In this document: in pieces, positions 1-8,248 of the stretch
Layout of the letters: the number at the start of each line of letters is the position of its first letter
Position numbering within the stretch: the stretch's first letter is position 1
Assembly (NCBI RefSeq): GCF_900108855.1
Contig: NZ_FNXY01000005.1
Location: 142,207 to 206,206 of the forward strand
Length of the DNA stretch: 64,000 nucleotides
Direction: 5' to 3'
Source of the DNA: Dyadobacter koreensis
Lineage (GTDB): Bacteria > Bacteroidota > Bacteroidia > Cytophagales > Spirosomataceae
Position numbers and translations under genes: made by a program
The notes under the pieces: model-generated
Database searches by the model: none
Told to the model about the DNA's origin: nothing
Seen by the model: the letters and a program-made list of their open reading frames with translations, nothing else

Positions 1-422
1 CTTTCTCTTGGTCTGTCCTGACCGGGCGCAAATTCACCTCTGGGTTTAAAACCGCGGGAATCACCATCACGGTCCGACGAACGTGGTTTGTCAAAGGATG
101 GTCTATCCGAACCGGATCTGTCAAAACGAGGTTTGTCAAATCCTGGCTTTGAAAAGCCCGGTTTGCCGAAATTTGGTTTGTCGTAACGTGGGCGTTCTGA
201 ATCAAAGCGAGGTTTATCACCGCTTGGTCTGCCGTTAGAAGATCTTGATGATTCAGCGCTGGGACTTGCTACTCTAAGACTGGATTTTTTAATACTTGGC
301 TTGCTGAAGCGACTTTCTGCTTCCGGACGTTTTTTACCAAATGGGCGGCCTGAGGCATCACCACTTCTCCCCGGAGGACGCGAAGAGCTCGCATCACTCG
401 ATTTTGTTATTCTTTTTCTCAT
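1..422 (-). CDS. Probable rRNA pseudouridine synthase, low-complexity N-terminal part (runs off the window)
   Basis: Only the first ~140 codons are in the window; the gene continues beyond base 1. The visible part is very rich in R, S, D, K, P, F and G with a loose repeat of the type FDKPRFD / FGKPGFSKP. Bacteroidota RluB-type pseudouridine synthases commonly carry such a disordered basic extension ahead of the S4 and catalytic domains, so this is my preferred reading. DEAD-box helicases carry similar tails, but at the C-terminus, and here the tail is N-terminal. I chose the ATG at 422 because an in-frame TGA lies at 504-506 and no ATG occurs between them. The codons between 503 and 423 also encode S/R/D/K-rich residues, so an upstream non-ATG start or an indel is possible. 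The catalytic domain is not visible, so function is inference. Confidence 0.5.
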   Translation of the reverse strand, partial: MRKRITKSSDASSSRPPGRSGDASGRPFGKKRPEAESRFSKPSIKKSSLRVASPSAESSRSSNGRPSGDKPRFDSERPRYDKPNFGKPGFSKPGFDKPRFDRSGSDRPSFDKPRSSDRDGDSRGFKPRGEFAPGQDRPRE

Positions 423-794
423 TAGGAATGCAGTATCACTACTGGATTTTTGTTTCCTCTCTACAAACTTGTCGCTACTTCGGTTAGTGGGCGATGACCG
501 TTGTCATAACAGAATCCACTAAAACGCATTTACAAACGTATCTGATGTTCAGAGTACTATGTGTTATTTATATTTTGAAATGCAAAGATACACTAATTTT
601 TATTAGTAAATATTTTCGTTTCTTTTATCCGAAAAGTGTCATTGCGACGTTAGTAATAATCGTTATATAAATCTTGCTCACGGTCAACATCCAAAACGTG
701 AATAAGAGTTCCGGTGTAAGCGGAATAAAATGAGGATTGATATGAAGATGAACATGTATAACACCTTGTAATTTCATTCAATAAACGGACTTCT
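423..794. other. Divergent intergenic region
   Basis: This gap separates the leftward gene at 422 from the rightward acetoacetate-CoA ligase. It holds the minus-strand promoter at 583-590, the small palindrome at 592-607 and a 22-codon minus-strand ORF (529-461). I see no convincing plus-strand promoter and no RNA gene. Confidence 0.4.
583..590 (-). promoter_or_regulatory. Putative -7 element for the leftward gene at 422
   Basis: On the minus strand TATCTTTG matches the Bacteroidota -7 consensus TAnnTTTG exactly. Just upstream lies the inverted repeat ACTAAT-n4-ATTAGT (592-607), which may be an operator. The leader to the ATG at 422 would be about 150 bases. Confidence 0.4.
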
Positions 795-2744
795 ATGCCT
801 ACCGATATACAATTACAACCTCTGTGGAAACCAGGGAAAAAACTAACGGAACAGTCCAATCTCAAAAAATATATGGATTGGCTTTTTGTAAAAAAGGGAC
901 TTTATTTCCGTGGATATCATGATTTGTGGGAATGGTCGGTGACGGATCTGGAAGATTTCTGGGAAAGTCTCTGGCAGTATTTTCATATCAAATCGCACGA
1001 TATTTACCTTGAAGTTTTGCGCAGACCAAAAAAGGGAATGATTGGTACACAATGGTTTAGAAGATCAAGCCTTAATTATGCCGAACACATTTTCAGAAAT
1101 AAGACAAAGGATCATCCTGCTATACTTTTTCAATCTGAAACACAAGGATTAACGAAGATTTCCTGGGAAGAACTCGAATTGCAGGTAGCGGCTGTTTCAA
1201 CATGGCTCCGTCAGCGGGGCGTTCGGCCGGGAGACAGGGTAGCGGCGGTTTTGCCCAATATCCTTCAGGCGGTTGTAGCTTTTTTGGCTGTGAATGCAAT
1301 CGGGGCAGTCTGGTCCAGTTGTTCACCAGATTTTGGAAGAGCGGGAATTGTAGAGCGGTTCTCTCAAATTGAACCCAAAGTATTATTCGTTACCGACGGC
1401 TATCATTACAACGGAAAAACCTTCGACACTACGGCGACAACGATGGAACTTGGATCTTCTCTGCCGTCAGTAAAAGATATCGTCATGATTTCCAATATTG
1501 ACTCCCGGTCAAAACCCGAAGGGATAAGGTCCTGGGAAGACATTTTACACTTACCAAACTTTGGAATTGATTTTGAAGCTGTTCCCTTCGAACATCCGAT
1601 CTGGGTTTTATATTCTTCCGGAACCACCGGAAAACCGAAAGCGATAACGCATAGTGTGGGCGGATGTTTGCTGGAACATTTGAAAATATTAGCAATTCAC
1701 CAGAACGTAAAACCCGGCGACCGCTATTTCTGGTATTCTACTACCGGCTGGATGATGTGGAATTTTGCCTTGGGCTCCATGTTATGCGGAGCAACGCTGG
1801 TGCTGTATGATGGTTCTCCGGCTTTTCCTAGCACGCAGGTATTATGGACACTGGCAGAACGTGCGAAAATTACCCATTTTGGAAGTGGGGCAGCTTATTT
1901 TATCAATTGTATGAAAAGCGGCACGAATATTCCTGCTGAAAAACTTTCACATCTGGAAACTATCGGTTCAACAGGTTCTCCGCTTCCGCCGGACGTTTAT
2001 GAATGGATTTATCAGCATGTGAAAAAAGAAGTATGGCTAATTTCGCTGAGCGGCGGAACAGATATTTGCAGTGCTTTTGTCGGGGGAAATCCGATGGAAC
2101 CCGTTTATCCGGGAGAAATTCAAAGTCGTGCTTTGGGTGCCAAAGTTGAAGCATTTGATGAAAATGGAAATTCCGTTATTGAAGAATTGGGAGAAATGGT
2201 AATTACCCAACCGATGCCTTCTATGCCGATTTATTTCTGGAATGATGAAGATAATGAGCGTTATGAAAGCAGCTATTTTGAAACCTATCCAAACGTCTGG
2301 CGCCACGGCGACTGGATCAAAATCACATCGAGAGGTTCTGTAATTATTTACGGAAGATCAGATGCCACCTTAAACCGTGACGGAATTCGTATCGGAACTT
2401 CGGAAGTTTATAGTGCGGTTGAAAGTCTTCCGGAAATTAAGGATAGTTTGGTTGTTTATCTGGAAAAGGAAGATGGAGGCGGATTTATGCCTTTGTTTGT
2501 TGTTTTGGAAGAAAATAAAAAGCTGACGGAAACTCTGAAAGAGGAGATCAAGCATGCATTAAGAACGCAATACAGTCCACGGCATGTACCTGATACTATC
2601 GAAGCTGTTGCTGCCATTCCATATACGATCAATGGAAAAAAGATGGAAGCACCGGTTAAGAAAATACTGATGGGAATGGATCCCACCAAGGCGGTTAGTA
2701 AGGATACCATGCGGAATCCGGAGGCTTTGGATGGGTTTGTTTGA
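795..2744 (+). CDS. Acetoacetate-CoA ligase (acetoacetyl-CoA synthetase)
   Basis: A 649-residue member of the ANL adenylate-forming superfamily that activates acetoacetate with ATP and CoA to acetoacetyl-CoA in the cytoplasm. The N-terminal ACS-type cap is present (YFRGYHDLWEWSVTDLEDFW, residues ~38-57). The ATP-binding loop SSGTTGKPK is near residue 273, SGGTDICSAFVGGNP near 417, the hinge motif GRSDATLNRDGIRIGTSE near 519, and the C-terminal catalytic-lysine region NGKKMEAPVKK near 613. Length and the GGTDICSAF motif fit acetoacetate-CoA ligase better than acetyl-CoA synthetase. It stands alone, divergent from the gene at 422. In this group it usually salvages ketone bodies or polyhydroxybutyrate products; nothing nearby specifies the route. 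Confidence 0.9.
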   Translation: MPTDIQLQPLWKPGKKLTEQSNLKKYMDWLFVKKGLYFRGYHDLWEWSVTDLEDFWESLWQYFHIKSHDIYLEVLRRPKKGMIGTQWFRRSSLNYAEHIFRNKTKDHPAILFQSETQGLTKISWEELELQVAAVSTWLRQRGVRPGDRVAAVLPNILQAVVAFLAVNAIGAVWSSCSPDFGRAGIVERFSQIEPKVLFVTDGYHYNGKTFDTTATTMELGSSLPSVKDIVMISNIDSRSKPEGIRSWEDILHLPNFGIDFEAVPFEHPIWVLYSSGTTGKPKAITHSVGGCLLEHLKILAIHQNVKPGDRYFWYSTTGWMMWNFALGSMLCGATLVLYDGSPAFPSTQVLWTLAERAKITHFGSGAAYFINCMKSGTNIPAEKLSHLETIGSTGSPLPPDVYEWIYQHVKKEVWLISLSGGTDICSAFVGGNPMEPVYPGEIQSRALGAKVEAFDENGNSVIEELGEMVITQPMPSMPIYFWNDEDNERYESSYFETYPNVWRHGDWIKITSRGSVIIYGRSDATLNRDGIRIGTSEVYSAVESLPEIKDSLVVYLEKEDGGGFMPLFVVLEENKKLTETLKEEIKHALRTQYSPRHVPDTIEAVAAIPYTINGKKMEAPVKKILMGMDPTKAVSKDTMRNPEALDGFV

Positions 2745-2803
2745 AAGTTATTAAATATTAAAACTTTGCTAAAAAAGAAATTGCAGTAAGGTGCTGCCAT
2801 TCT

Positions 2804-3226
2804 TTAATCTAGTGTAAGCACGATCTTAATATTTCCAAGCGATGCGCAACGTAATGTTCCCTTGCTGTCAGGGTTCGGATACAAAGCGAAGTCGGAACCC
2901 GAAACGACAACCTTTAACTCATCTACGTAAAGTTCAGCATTGTATGAAAATGAAACCGCTCCTTTACTCAGCTTTATATGATGATTGTAACCCACACGCC
3001 TCTTTTTAGAATATTCAGAAACCGGTTGAGTTCCTAAAATTGTCAACGTCACATCCTGATTCAATTCCCCTGTTACTTTCATAATATAACCATTAGGCTT
3101 AAAATCCGGCTGAATAAAAAAAGCGTCTGCATAACAAGTTCCAGGTAAAACTGTGTGTTGCCATGATTTTTTATTGTTACATGTGGAAAATACAATCATG
3201 ACTAAAAAAAGAATGCAGATTCTCAT
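2804..3226 (-). CDS. Small hypothetical lipoprotein
   Basis: A 140-residue protein I do not recognise. The N-terminus MRICILFLVMIVFSTCNN is a short lipoprotein signal with a probable lipidated Cys at residue ~16. The rest is mostly predicted beta strand, with two further cysteines (the segments GTCYAD and TLRCASLG) that could form a disulfide. It converges on the acetoacetate-CoA ligase and lies downstream of another small lipoprotein gene (3273-3735) on the same strand, so the two may have been one operon. No enzymatic motif is visible; an envelope location is the only inference I would make. Confidence 0.6.
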   Translation of the reverse strand: MRICILFLVMIVFSTCNNKKSWQHTVLPGTCYADAFFIQPDFKPNGYIMKVTGELNQDVTLTILGTQPVSEYSKKRRVGYNHHIKLSKGAVSFSYNAELYVDELKVVVSGSDFALYPNPDSKGTLRCASLGNIKIVLTLD

Positions 3227-3272
3227 GGGTTAGAATTCTATGTCGGTTCTGGTGCTCAACGTTTCTCGAATA

Positions 3273-3735
3273 TTAAATAGTATCTTCAGATATTTTTTCT
3301 ACTTGCCATGACTTTTCTTGTTTTGGTTTCATTTTTATTTTAAACCAGTGACCCGTCGCACGAAAAATTAAACCCAGCTCTATTGTCTTATCCTGATTCA
3401 GTTTGAATTCGCTGATTTCGATAAATGGTAAGGGCTTAAATATATTTTTGTGAAGGGAATCGGGAAGCTTATCTATAACTTCGCATTGTTTCCCATTGAT
3501 CGAAAATTTGGCCTTATCAGGAATGTAGGCTGATTTGATAATTTTAATAGGAACTATGTAATAATTTGGATTGAATTTTTGTGTCTCGAAAACATATTCA
3601 ATACCTGTTTCTATTACGCTGGCACTATCAATATCTTCACTTGTTGTACTACGGGTTGAGCAAGATGTAATTGCCAGAAATAGGATGACTGGAATTATAA
3701 TTTCCCTAATAGTTATTTTTCTTACCTACTTTCAT
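3273..3735 (-). pseudogene. Small lipoprotein gene with an apparent +1 frameshift near the start
   Basis: From about codon 4 to the TAA at 3273 there is a continuous reading frame whose start is a lipoprotein signal (VILFLAITSCSTRS). That frame has no ATG and runs into a TAG just upstream. The only ATG nearby (3733-3735) reads ATG AAA GTA and then meets a stop after nine codons. Dropping one G (about 3726) joins the two and gives MKVVRKITIREIIIPVILF, an orthodox signal peptide. So this is either a frameshifted gene, a base error in the assembly, or a gene using a rare start such as ATT. The mature part (~130 residues) has no motif I know; it ends KSWQVEKISEDTI. Confidence 0.5.
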
Positions 3736-4050
3736 TTTTGTTAAAGTCCATCTATGCCTTTTTTCTCCAACGGAGTTTACTAAATCCGCCATTAGACTTG
3801 CGTATTCATTAAGTTGACATTAACCGGTTGATCATGAAATGATTATGATGTTGAAAGAAGCAAAATAAAAATGAATGATCACATAAAGTAGGGGTTAGGC
3901 ATAACCTGACTTAAAAACTAAATCAGGTTATGTTACTTGACATCTTTCAATACATACTTTTTATCAGTTCAAGATTTTCATTACAAAGCAAGGTAAAATC
4001 AATCATTAATGTCATGACACTAGTTCAATGGACTTTTCAAAGTGCTGGAC
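3736..4050. other. Intergenic stretch with one hairpin
   Basis: No convincing ORF in either strand. The one clear structure is the inverted repeat at 3900-3932. The stretch is AT-rich and lies in a patch of decayed genes (3273-4670). Confidence 0.4.
3900..3932 (-). terminator. Hairpin downstream of the gene at 4051-4560
   Basis: CATAACCTGA and TCAGGTTATG form perfect 10-bp arms around a 13-base loop. There is no strong U-tract on either side, so termination is inferred only from its place downstream of the minus-strand gene ending at 4051. Confidence 0.35.
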
Positions 4051-4560
4051 TTAGTTTTTCGACAAAAATTGAATAAGAAATCTGGGAATAGTAAATAGAA
4101 TAATGATCCCACCAAAAAAAATAACCGATGCAATCAGAAGCCATTTATTTTCCTCAGTTTTATTTAATATCACCTTTTCATACTTGTCGAGTAATTTAAA
4201 TTGAGAAAACATAACCACAACCAGAGGGAGGAAAAAAATGACAGACTTAATCAATTTCTCGAAAAGGCTATCTCCATGATCTCTCCTGAGCACCCAACAA
4301 TCATCAGAACTTTTGATCACTACTTTTAAAATAGATAGGATTGCAAAGTAACATGGCAAAATCATTGCAGACATCGACAATTTGTAGCCAAAACGTTTTT
4401 CGTCCGAAATTCTGCTGGAACGGGTATAAAACATGTTGCGTAAGTTGACTAGAAAGCTAACATCCATAATGTAAGTTGAAGTATAGCGCTCATTGTAAAC
4501 GTAAAGCTGAAAAAGCAGTCTGTCAATGGCAAAGAGCTTTCTCAACATAGGTTGATTCAT
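4051..4560 (-). CDS. Hypothetical small membrane protein
   Basis: A 169-residue protein of unknown function. It has about three hydrophobic segments: residues ~65-83 (SMSAMILPCYFAILSIL), ~106-120 (IKSVIFFLPLVVVMF) and a C-terminal one (WLLIASVIFFGGIIILF, ~140-157). The soluble N-terminal third has several Arg/Tyr residues and no motif I know. The start ATG overlaps the TGA of a Crp/Fnr relic (4557-4670) in ATGA fashion, so the gene may once have been the second gene behind a Crp/Fnr regulator. Its hold on function is uncertain because its neighbours are broken. Confidence 0.5.
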   Translation of the reverse strand: MNQPMLRKLFAIDRLLFQLYVYNERYTSTYIMDVSFLVNLRNMFYTRSSRISDEKRFGYKLSMSAMILPCYFAILSILKVVIKSSDDCWVLRRDHGDSLFEKLIKSVIFFLPLVVVMFSQFKLLDKYEKVILNKTEENKWLLIASVIFFGGIIILFTIPRFLIQFLSKN

Positions 4561-4670
4561 GTTGCTACATTGATAATTTTCCGGGCAATTTCTCTTCGAA
4601 TGCGAGAAAGATGAGTAGGCGTTATGCCAAGATAACTGGCATTGTGCTTATTCAAAAGATTTTCATACCG
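4557..4670 (-). pseudogene. Relic of a Crp/Fnr-family regulator (C-terminal HTH only)
   Basis: Reading the minus strand from 4670 to the TGA at 4557 gives about 36 codons that contain ASYLGITPTHLSRIRREI, the typical recognition-helix end of Bacteroidota Crp/Fnr regulators. Before it stands RYENLL, which in intact proteins is separated from this helix by roughly 15 more residues, so an internal in-frame deletion is likely. A TGA lies immediately upstream and no cyclic-nucleotide-binding domain can be found. The relic is too short for function and was not picked up as an ORF. Confidence 0.7.
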
Positions 4671-4938
4671 TCACATAAAAGTATTTAATTAAAAACGACA
4701 AATAATCACTATAAACCGCCTGTTTTAATCAAATATCGCATATACTGTCTTCGTTCATATGCTAAAAAATTGCACAGCTTTTTTCAATTTACAGAAGTGG
4801 AATAATCCTTTTTGAGATACCCCATTCTTTCCGTATATTTAAAACCAGCACAAGGTTTTTGGTTAGCCGTTCGTTGTAGCCTATCCGTTATTGCCTAAAT
4901 AAAAATTTTTAACTTTACTTATTAAAAGTAATTTATAA
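4671..4938. other. Intergenic region upstream of the S41 protease
   Basis: No ORF seen. Near the protease start, TTG (4891-4893) and TAACTTTA (4910-4917) form a near match to the Bacteroidota promoter, one base off in the -7 element, about 20 bases before the ATG at 4939. Confidence 0.3.
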
Positions 4939-6642
4939 ATGAGTCACGAAAATCAGGAAAAGCCGGTCAGCAATTCAAAATCTGTCATCCGTTTACCCAT
5001 TATTATCAGCATCACGCTGGCTGCCGGTATGTTACTGGGCAGTACTTTTTTTAGCGGAGGCAAAAAGCTGACCGACGTGGCGAAGGGTTACGCCAAATTC
5101 CGTGAAGTTTTGCTTCTGGTAGAAAATAATTATGTCGATTCTGTCAACACGGAAGAGCTTGTTGATTATTCCATTTCCAAAATGTTGGAAAAACTTGACC
5201 CGCATACGGCCTATTTTAATACAGAAGAAGCAACTGCGGCCAGGTCGCAGCTTGATTCAGGATTTGATGGTATTGGCGTTGAATTTAATATTTATAATGA
5301 TACGGTTTATGTCGTGACACCATTGAGCGGTGGACCGTCAGAAGCTGTTGGAATTCAGAGTGGCGACAGGATTCTTAAAGTCAACAAGGAAGTACTTTCT
5401 GCACCCGGGGTTACGAACGGGCAGGTTTACAAATTGCTTCGTGGAAAACGTGGAACGAAAGTTACCCTGACCATCGAGCGTCTTGGATTGAAGGACAACA
5501 TGAATTTTGAGGTCGTCCGCAATCGGATTCCTACCTATTCGGTGGATGCTGCATATATGGTCGATAAGGAAATTGGTTATATCAAAGTAAGCCGTTTTTC
5601 TGAAACTACGTTTGATGAATTTAAATCCGCATTGAGTACGCTGAAGGCTGACGGTTTGAAAAAATTAGTGCTGGATCTCCGTGGAAATCCGGGAGGTTAT
5701 ATGGAACGGGCCACCAGCATTGCCGATGAATTTATTTCCGGAGATAAGCTTTTAGTCTACACCGAAGGGAAAGATAGTCGCTTCGACAGGAAAACCCGTT
5801 CACATGTTGAGGGTGGCTTTGAGCAGGGAGCGGTTATCGTTTTGGTGGACGAAGGAAGTGCGTCTGCGTCAGAAATTTTGGCCGGCGCGTTGCAGGATCA
5901 CGACCGCGCGCTGATCGTTGGCCGTCGTTCCTATGGAAAAGGGCTTGTTCAAATGCCGATCAAACTTTCTGATGGAGCGGAATTGCGTTTGACGATTTCA
6001 AGATATTATACGCCAAGCGGGCGGAGTATTCAGAAGCCGTATGAGATGGGGAAAGGTGAAGACTATAACCAGGATCTGACACACCGTTATGACAGCGGCG
6101 AATTTTTCAATGCGGACAGTATCAAATTTGACAAAACGAAGGCATATAAAACGGACGGCGGGCGAACAGTTTATGGGGGCGGAGGTATTATGCCGGATGT
6201 TTTTGTACCGCGTGATACGCTGATGAACAGCAAATATCTGTTTGAACTATACGCCAAAAATATCATCCGGGAATATGCTTTGCGTTATGCAAACGACAAT
6301 TCGAAAAGACTGGAAAAACAAACATTTGACGAATATCTGAAAACATTTGAAGTTTCAGATGCCATGATTTCAGAGCTGGTAAAAGATGCAACGAAGTCCG
6401 GGATTAAGCTGAATGAAAAGGAATTAAACCGTTCGAAACCTATTGTTCAATCGCAGACCAAGGCAATTATCGGACGTTACGTTTGGGGTAGAAAACATAA
6501 AAATGGCCTGAATAACGAAGTATATGAGGTACTGAATCCGATGGATAATGTTTATCAAAATGCGTTGAAACTTTTTAGTAAAGCTTCTGAGTTGGAAAAC
6601 GGAAATTTCAGCAGTTTAAATACAAAAAAAATTGATAAATAA
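4939..6642 (+). CDS. S41 family C-terminal processing peptidase (CtpA/Prc-like)
   Basis: A 567-residue membrane-anchored periplasmic serine protease. One N-terminal membrane segment (residues ~20-38) is followed by the S41 N-terminal helix bundle, a PDZ domain (~100-180, with GVEFNIYNDTVYV and SGDRILKVN) and the catalytic core. The core shows LDLRGNPGGY (~245), GSASASEILAG with the probable nucleophile Ser about residue 309, and SYGKGLVQ with the general-base Lys about residue 334. A C-terminal extension of ~170 residues follows the catalytic domain, as in Bacteroidota homologues. The family trims or degrades envelope proteins by their C-termini. The dehydrogenase gene follows after 44 bases and may be cotranscribed. 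Confidence 0.92.
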   Translation: MSHENQEKPVSNSKSVIRLPIIISITLAAGMLLGSTFFSGGKKLTDVAKGYAKFREVLLLVENNYVDSVNTEELVDYSISKMLEKLDPHTAYFNTEEATAARSQLDSGFDGIGVEFNIYNDTVYVVTPLSGGPSEAVGIQSGDRILKVNKEVLSAPGVTNGQVYKLLRGKRGTKVTLTIERLGLKDNMNFEVVRNRIPTYSVDAAYMVDKEIGYIKVSRFSETTFDEFKSALSTLKADGLKKLVLDLRGNPGGYMERATSIADEFISGDKLLVYTEGKDSRFDRKTRSHVEGGFEQGAVIVLVDEGSASASEILAGALQDHDRALIVGRRSYGKGLVQMPIKLSDGAELRLTISRYYTPSGRSIQKPYEMGKGEDYNQDLTHRYDSGEFFNADSIKFDKTKAYKTDGGRTVYGGGGIMPDVFVPRDTLMNSKYLFELYAKNIIREYALRYANDNSKRLEKQTFDEYLKTFEVSDAMISELVKDATKSGIKLNEKELNRSKPIVQSQTKAIIGRYVWGRKHKNGLNNEVYEVLNPMDNVYQNALKLFSKASELENGNFSSLNTKKIDK

Positions 6643-6686
6643 TAAGTTTCCGGGTTTGCAGACCGGAACTTTAAATAGAGTTGATA

Positions 6687-7439
6687 ATGTCTCGTATTGC
6701 ATTAATAACCGGAGCGACATCCGGTATAGGTAAAGCCACAGCAGAAGCGTTTGCTGAGGCAGGAATTGATCTGATACTTTGCGGCCGTCGCCAGGAAAAA
6801 CTGGAAAGTGTTGTTGCAGAATTATCAGATAAGGTGAAGCTTACAACATTGCTTTTCGATGTAAGAAATAAAAAGGCAGTATTCGACGCCATATCGTCGC
6901 TTCCGGAAGAATGGAAAAATATTGATATTCTGGTCAATAATGCCGGTAATGCGCATGGACTTGGAACTTTGGATGAAGGCGATACCGAAGACTGGGATTC
7001 TATGATTGATGGAAATGTTAAAGGCCTCTTGTATGTGTCAAAAGCAATAATTCCCACCCTGATAGCAAACGGAAAAGGCCATATCGTGAATATCAGCTCG
7101 GTCGCTGGTAAACAAACTTACATTAACGGCGCTGTTTACTGTGCTTCAAAAGCAGCGGTCGAAGTGCTGAGCGAAGGGATGCGTCTGGAATTAACACAAC
7201 ACGGAATAAAAGTTACCAATGTTGCTCCTGGTGCTGTGGAAACCGAATTTTCTCTGGTGCGTTTCAAAGGCGATGAGGAAAAGGCGGAAAAGGTTTACCA
7301 AGGCTTCGATCCTTTGCAGGCGAGTGATATTGCCGACATGATTTTATATGCCGTCAACGCACCAGCAAGAGTAACGATTGCTGATGTAACAATTCTCGCT
7401 GCTGCGCAATCTGCCGCCACTACGATTTATCGAAAATAA
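6687..7439 (+). CDS. YdfG-like short-chain dehydrogenase (NADP-dependent 3-hydroxy acid dehydrogenase)
   Basis: A 250-residue classical SDR. Cofactor motif TGATSGIG is at residues 8-15, DVRN ~60, NNAG ~87, the catalytic Ser in NISSVAG (~138) and YCASK (Tyr ~152, Lys ~156). The stretch SLVRFKGDEEKAEKVY and the DVRNKKAVFDAISSLPEEW segment closely resemble E. coli YdfG, which reduces malonic semialdehyde and oxidises L-allo-threonine and serine with NADP. I start at the ATG at 6687; a TTG two codons earlier is less likely. Cytoplasmic. Likely cotranscribed with the S41 protease, though the two have no evident common task. Confidence 0.88.
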   Translation: MSRIALITGATSGIGKATAEAFAEAGIDLILCGRRQEKLESVVAELSDKVKLTTLLFDVRNKKAVFDAISSLPEEWKNIDILVNNAGNAHGLGTLDEGDTEDWDSMIDGNVKGLLYVSKAIIPTLIANGKGHIVNISSVAGKQTYINGAVYCASKAAVEVLSEGMRLELTQHGIKVTNVAPGAVETEFSLVRFKGDEEKAEKVYQGFDPLQASDIADMILYAVNAPARVTIADVTILAAAQSAATTIYRK

Positions 7440-7509
7440 TAACCTCGTTCAAATATTAAATTGCTCTTCCAGTCCAAACTAAAATTTGGCCTCGAGGAGC
7501 AATTCCTTT

Positions 7510-7537
7510 TTTGCAATTAAATATTTTTGTACTTTTG
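7510..7537 (+). promoter_or_regulatory. Putative promoter of the GntR/FadR-type regulator
   Basis: TTTG at 7510-7513 and TACTTTTG at 7530-7537 (exact TAnnTTTG) are separated by 16 bases, slightly short. The inverted repeat CATCA-n7-TGATG (7541-7557) directly follows and overlaps the start codon; it may be an autoregulatory operator. Confidence 0.4.
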
Positions 7538-7551
7538 AAACATCAGATGAT

Positions 7552-8223
7552 ATGATGAATAAAGAGAACATAATAAAGAGGATGAGTCTGGCAGATGATG
7601 TGGCCAGCAGATTACAACAGAAAATCTCGAAAGGAGAGTTTGCTGTGGGAACAAAACTACCTACTGAACCGGAATTGATGGCAGTTTTCGGCGTAGGCAG
7701 ATCCACCATCAGAGAGGCGGTCAGAAATCTTTCCAATACAGGTTTGGTCAGAGTGCAGCAAGGGTTAGGAACTTTCGTTGAAAAGCAGCAGGCCGACTCA
7801 GAATCTATGTCCGAACGCTTTTTGAGAGCAAAAGGGCGTGAATTAAACGAAATCCGGCAACTTTTCGAATTAAAAGTAGCTGAAAAAGCAGCCTTGCACC
7901 GGACAGATAAAGACATTGTTGAAATGAAAAAGTATCTGGCAGAACGTAGGGAAATGGCCGCTGCCAATATTCCCGCGGCCTGTATCGAAGCGGATATCAA
8001 TTTTCACCTCAGCATTGCAAGAGCATCGCAAAGCGAGATACTCCTTGATTTATACAAAACCGTCGCAAGGAATCTGAAAGAATATTTTTCAGAACTGTTT
8101 ATCGATACTGAAAGTTTTGTTCAAACGCAGATACTGCACGAAGAACTTCTACAGAGCATAACCGATCAAAATCCACAGAAGGCCTGGGAATGTGCTGCAA
8201 AAATCACGGGCCAGCCTGTTTAA
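7552..8223 (+). CDS. GntR family transcriptional regulator, FadR/FCD subfamily
   Basis: About 223 residues. The N-terminal winged helix has the GntR signature KLPTEPELMAVFGVGRSTIR (about residues 34-53) followed by GLVRVQQGLGTFV. The C-terminal all-helical FCD domain shows ELKVAEKAA, the metal-site stretch EADINFHLSIARAS and ILHEELLQSI. I chose the ATG pair at 7552/7555 rather than upstream non-ATG codons, because the promoter-like sequence ends at 7537. FCD regulators bind small organic acids, often with a metal. The exporter gene starts 25 bases downstream, so the regulator probably controls it and itself. Confidence 0.88.
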   Translation: MMNKENIIKRMSLADDVASRLQQKISKGEFAVGTKLPTEPELMAVFGVGRSTIREAVRNLSNTGLVRVQQGLGTFVEKQQADSESMSERFLRAKGRELNEIRQLFELKVAEKAALHRTDKDIVEMKKYLAERREMAAANIPAACIEADINFHLSIARASQSEILLDLYKTVARNLKEYFSELFIDTESFVQTQILHEELLQSITDQNPQKAWECAAKITGQPV

Positions 8224-8248
8224 TATTAGTTCAAGAAGAAAATAAGTT

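Noticed and set aside
1-422. Reading the Arg-rich tract as the C-terminal tail of a DEAD-box helicase
   Set aside because: The tract is at the N-terminal end of the minus-strand gene; helicase tails of this type are C-terminal.
301-522. 73-codon plus-strand ORF
   Set aside because: It is the antisense shadow of the Arg/Asp-rich gene at 1-422, whose low-complexity codons leave the other strand open.
461-529. 22-codon minus-strand ORF as a functional leader peptide
   Set aside because: Too short, no run of a single amino acid, no attenuator-like stem; mentioned only as context for the odd leader.
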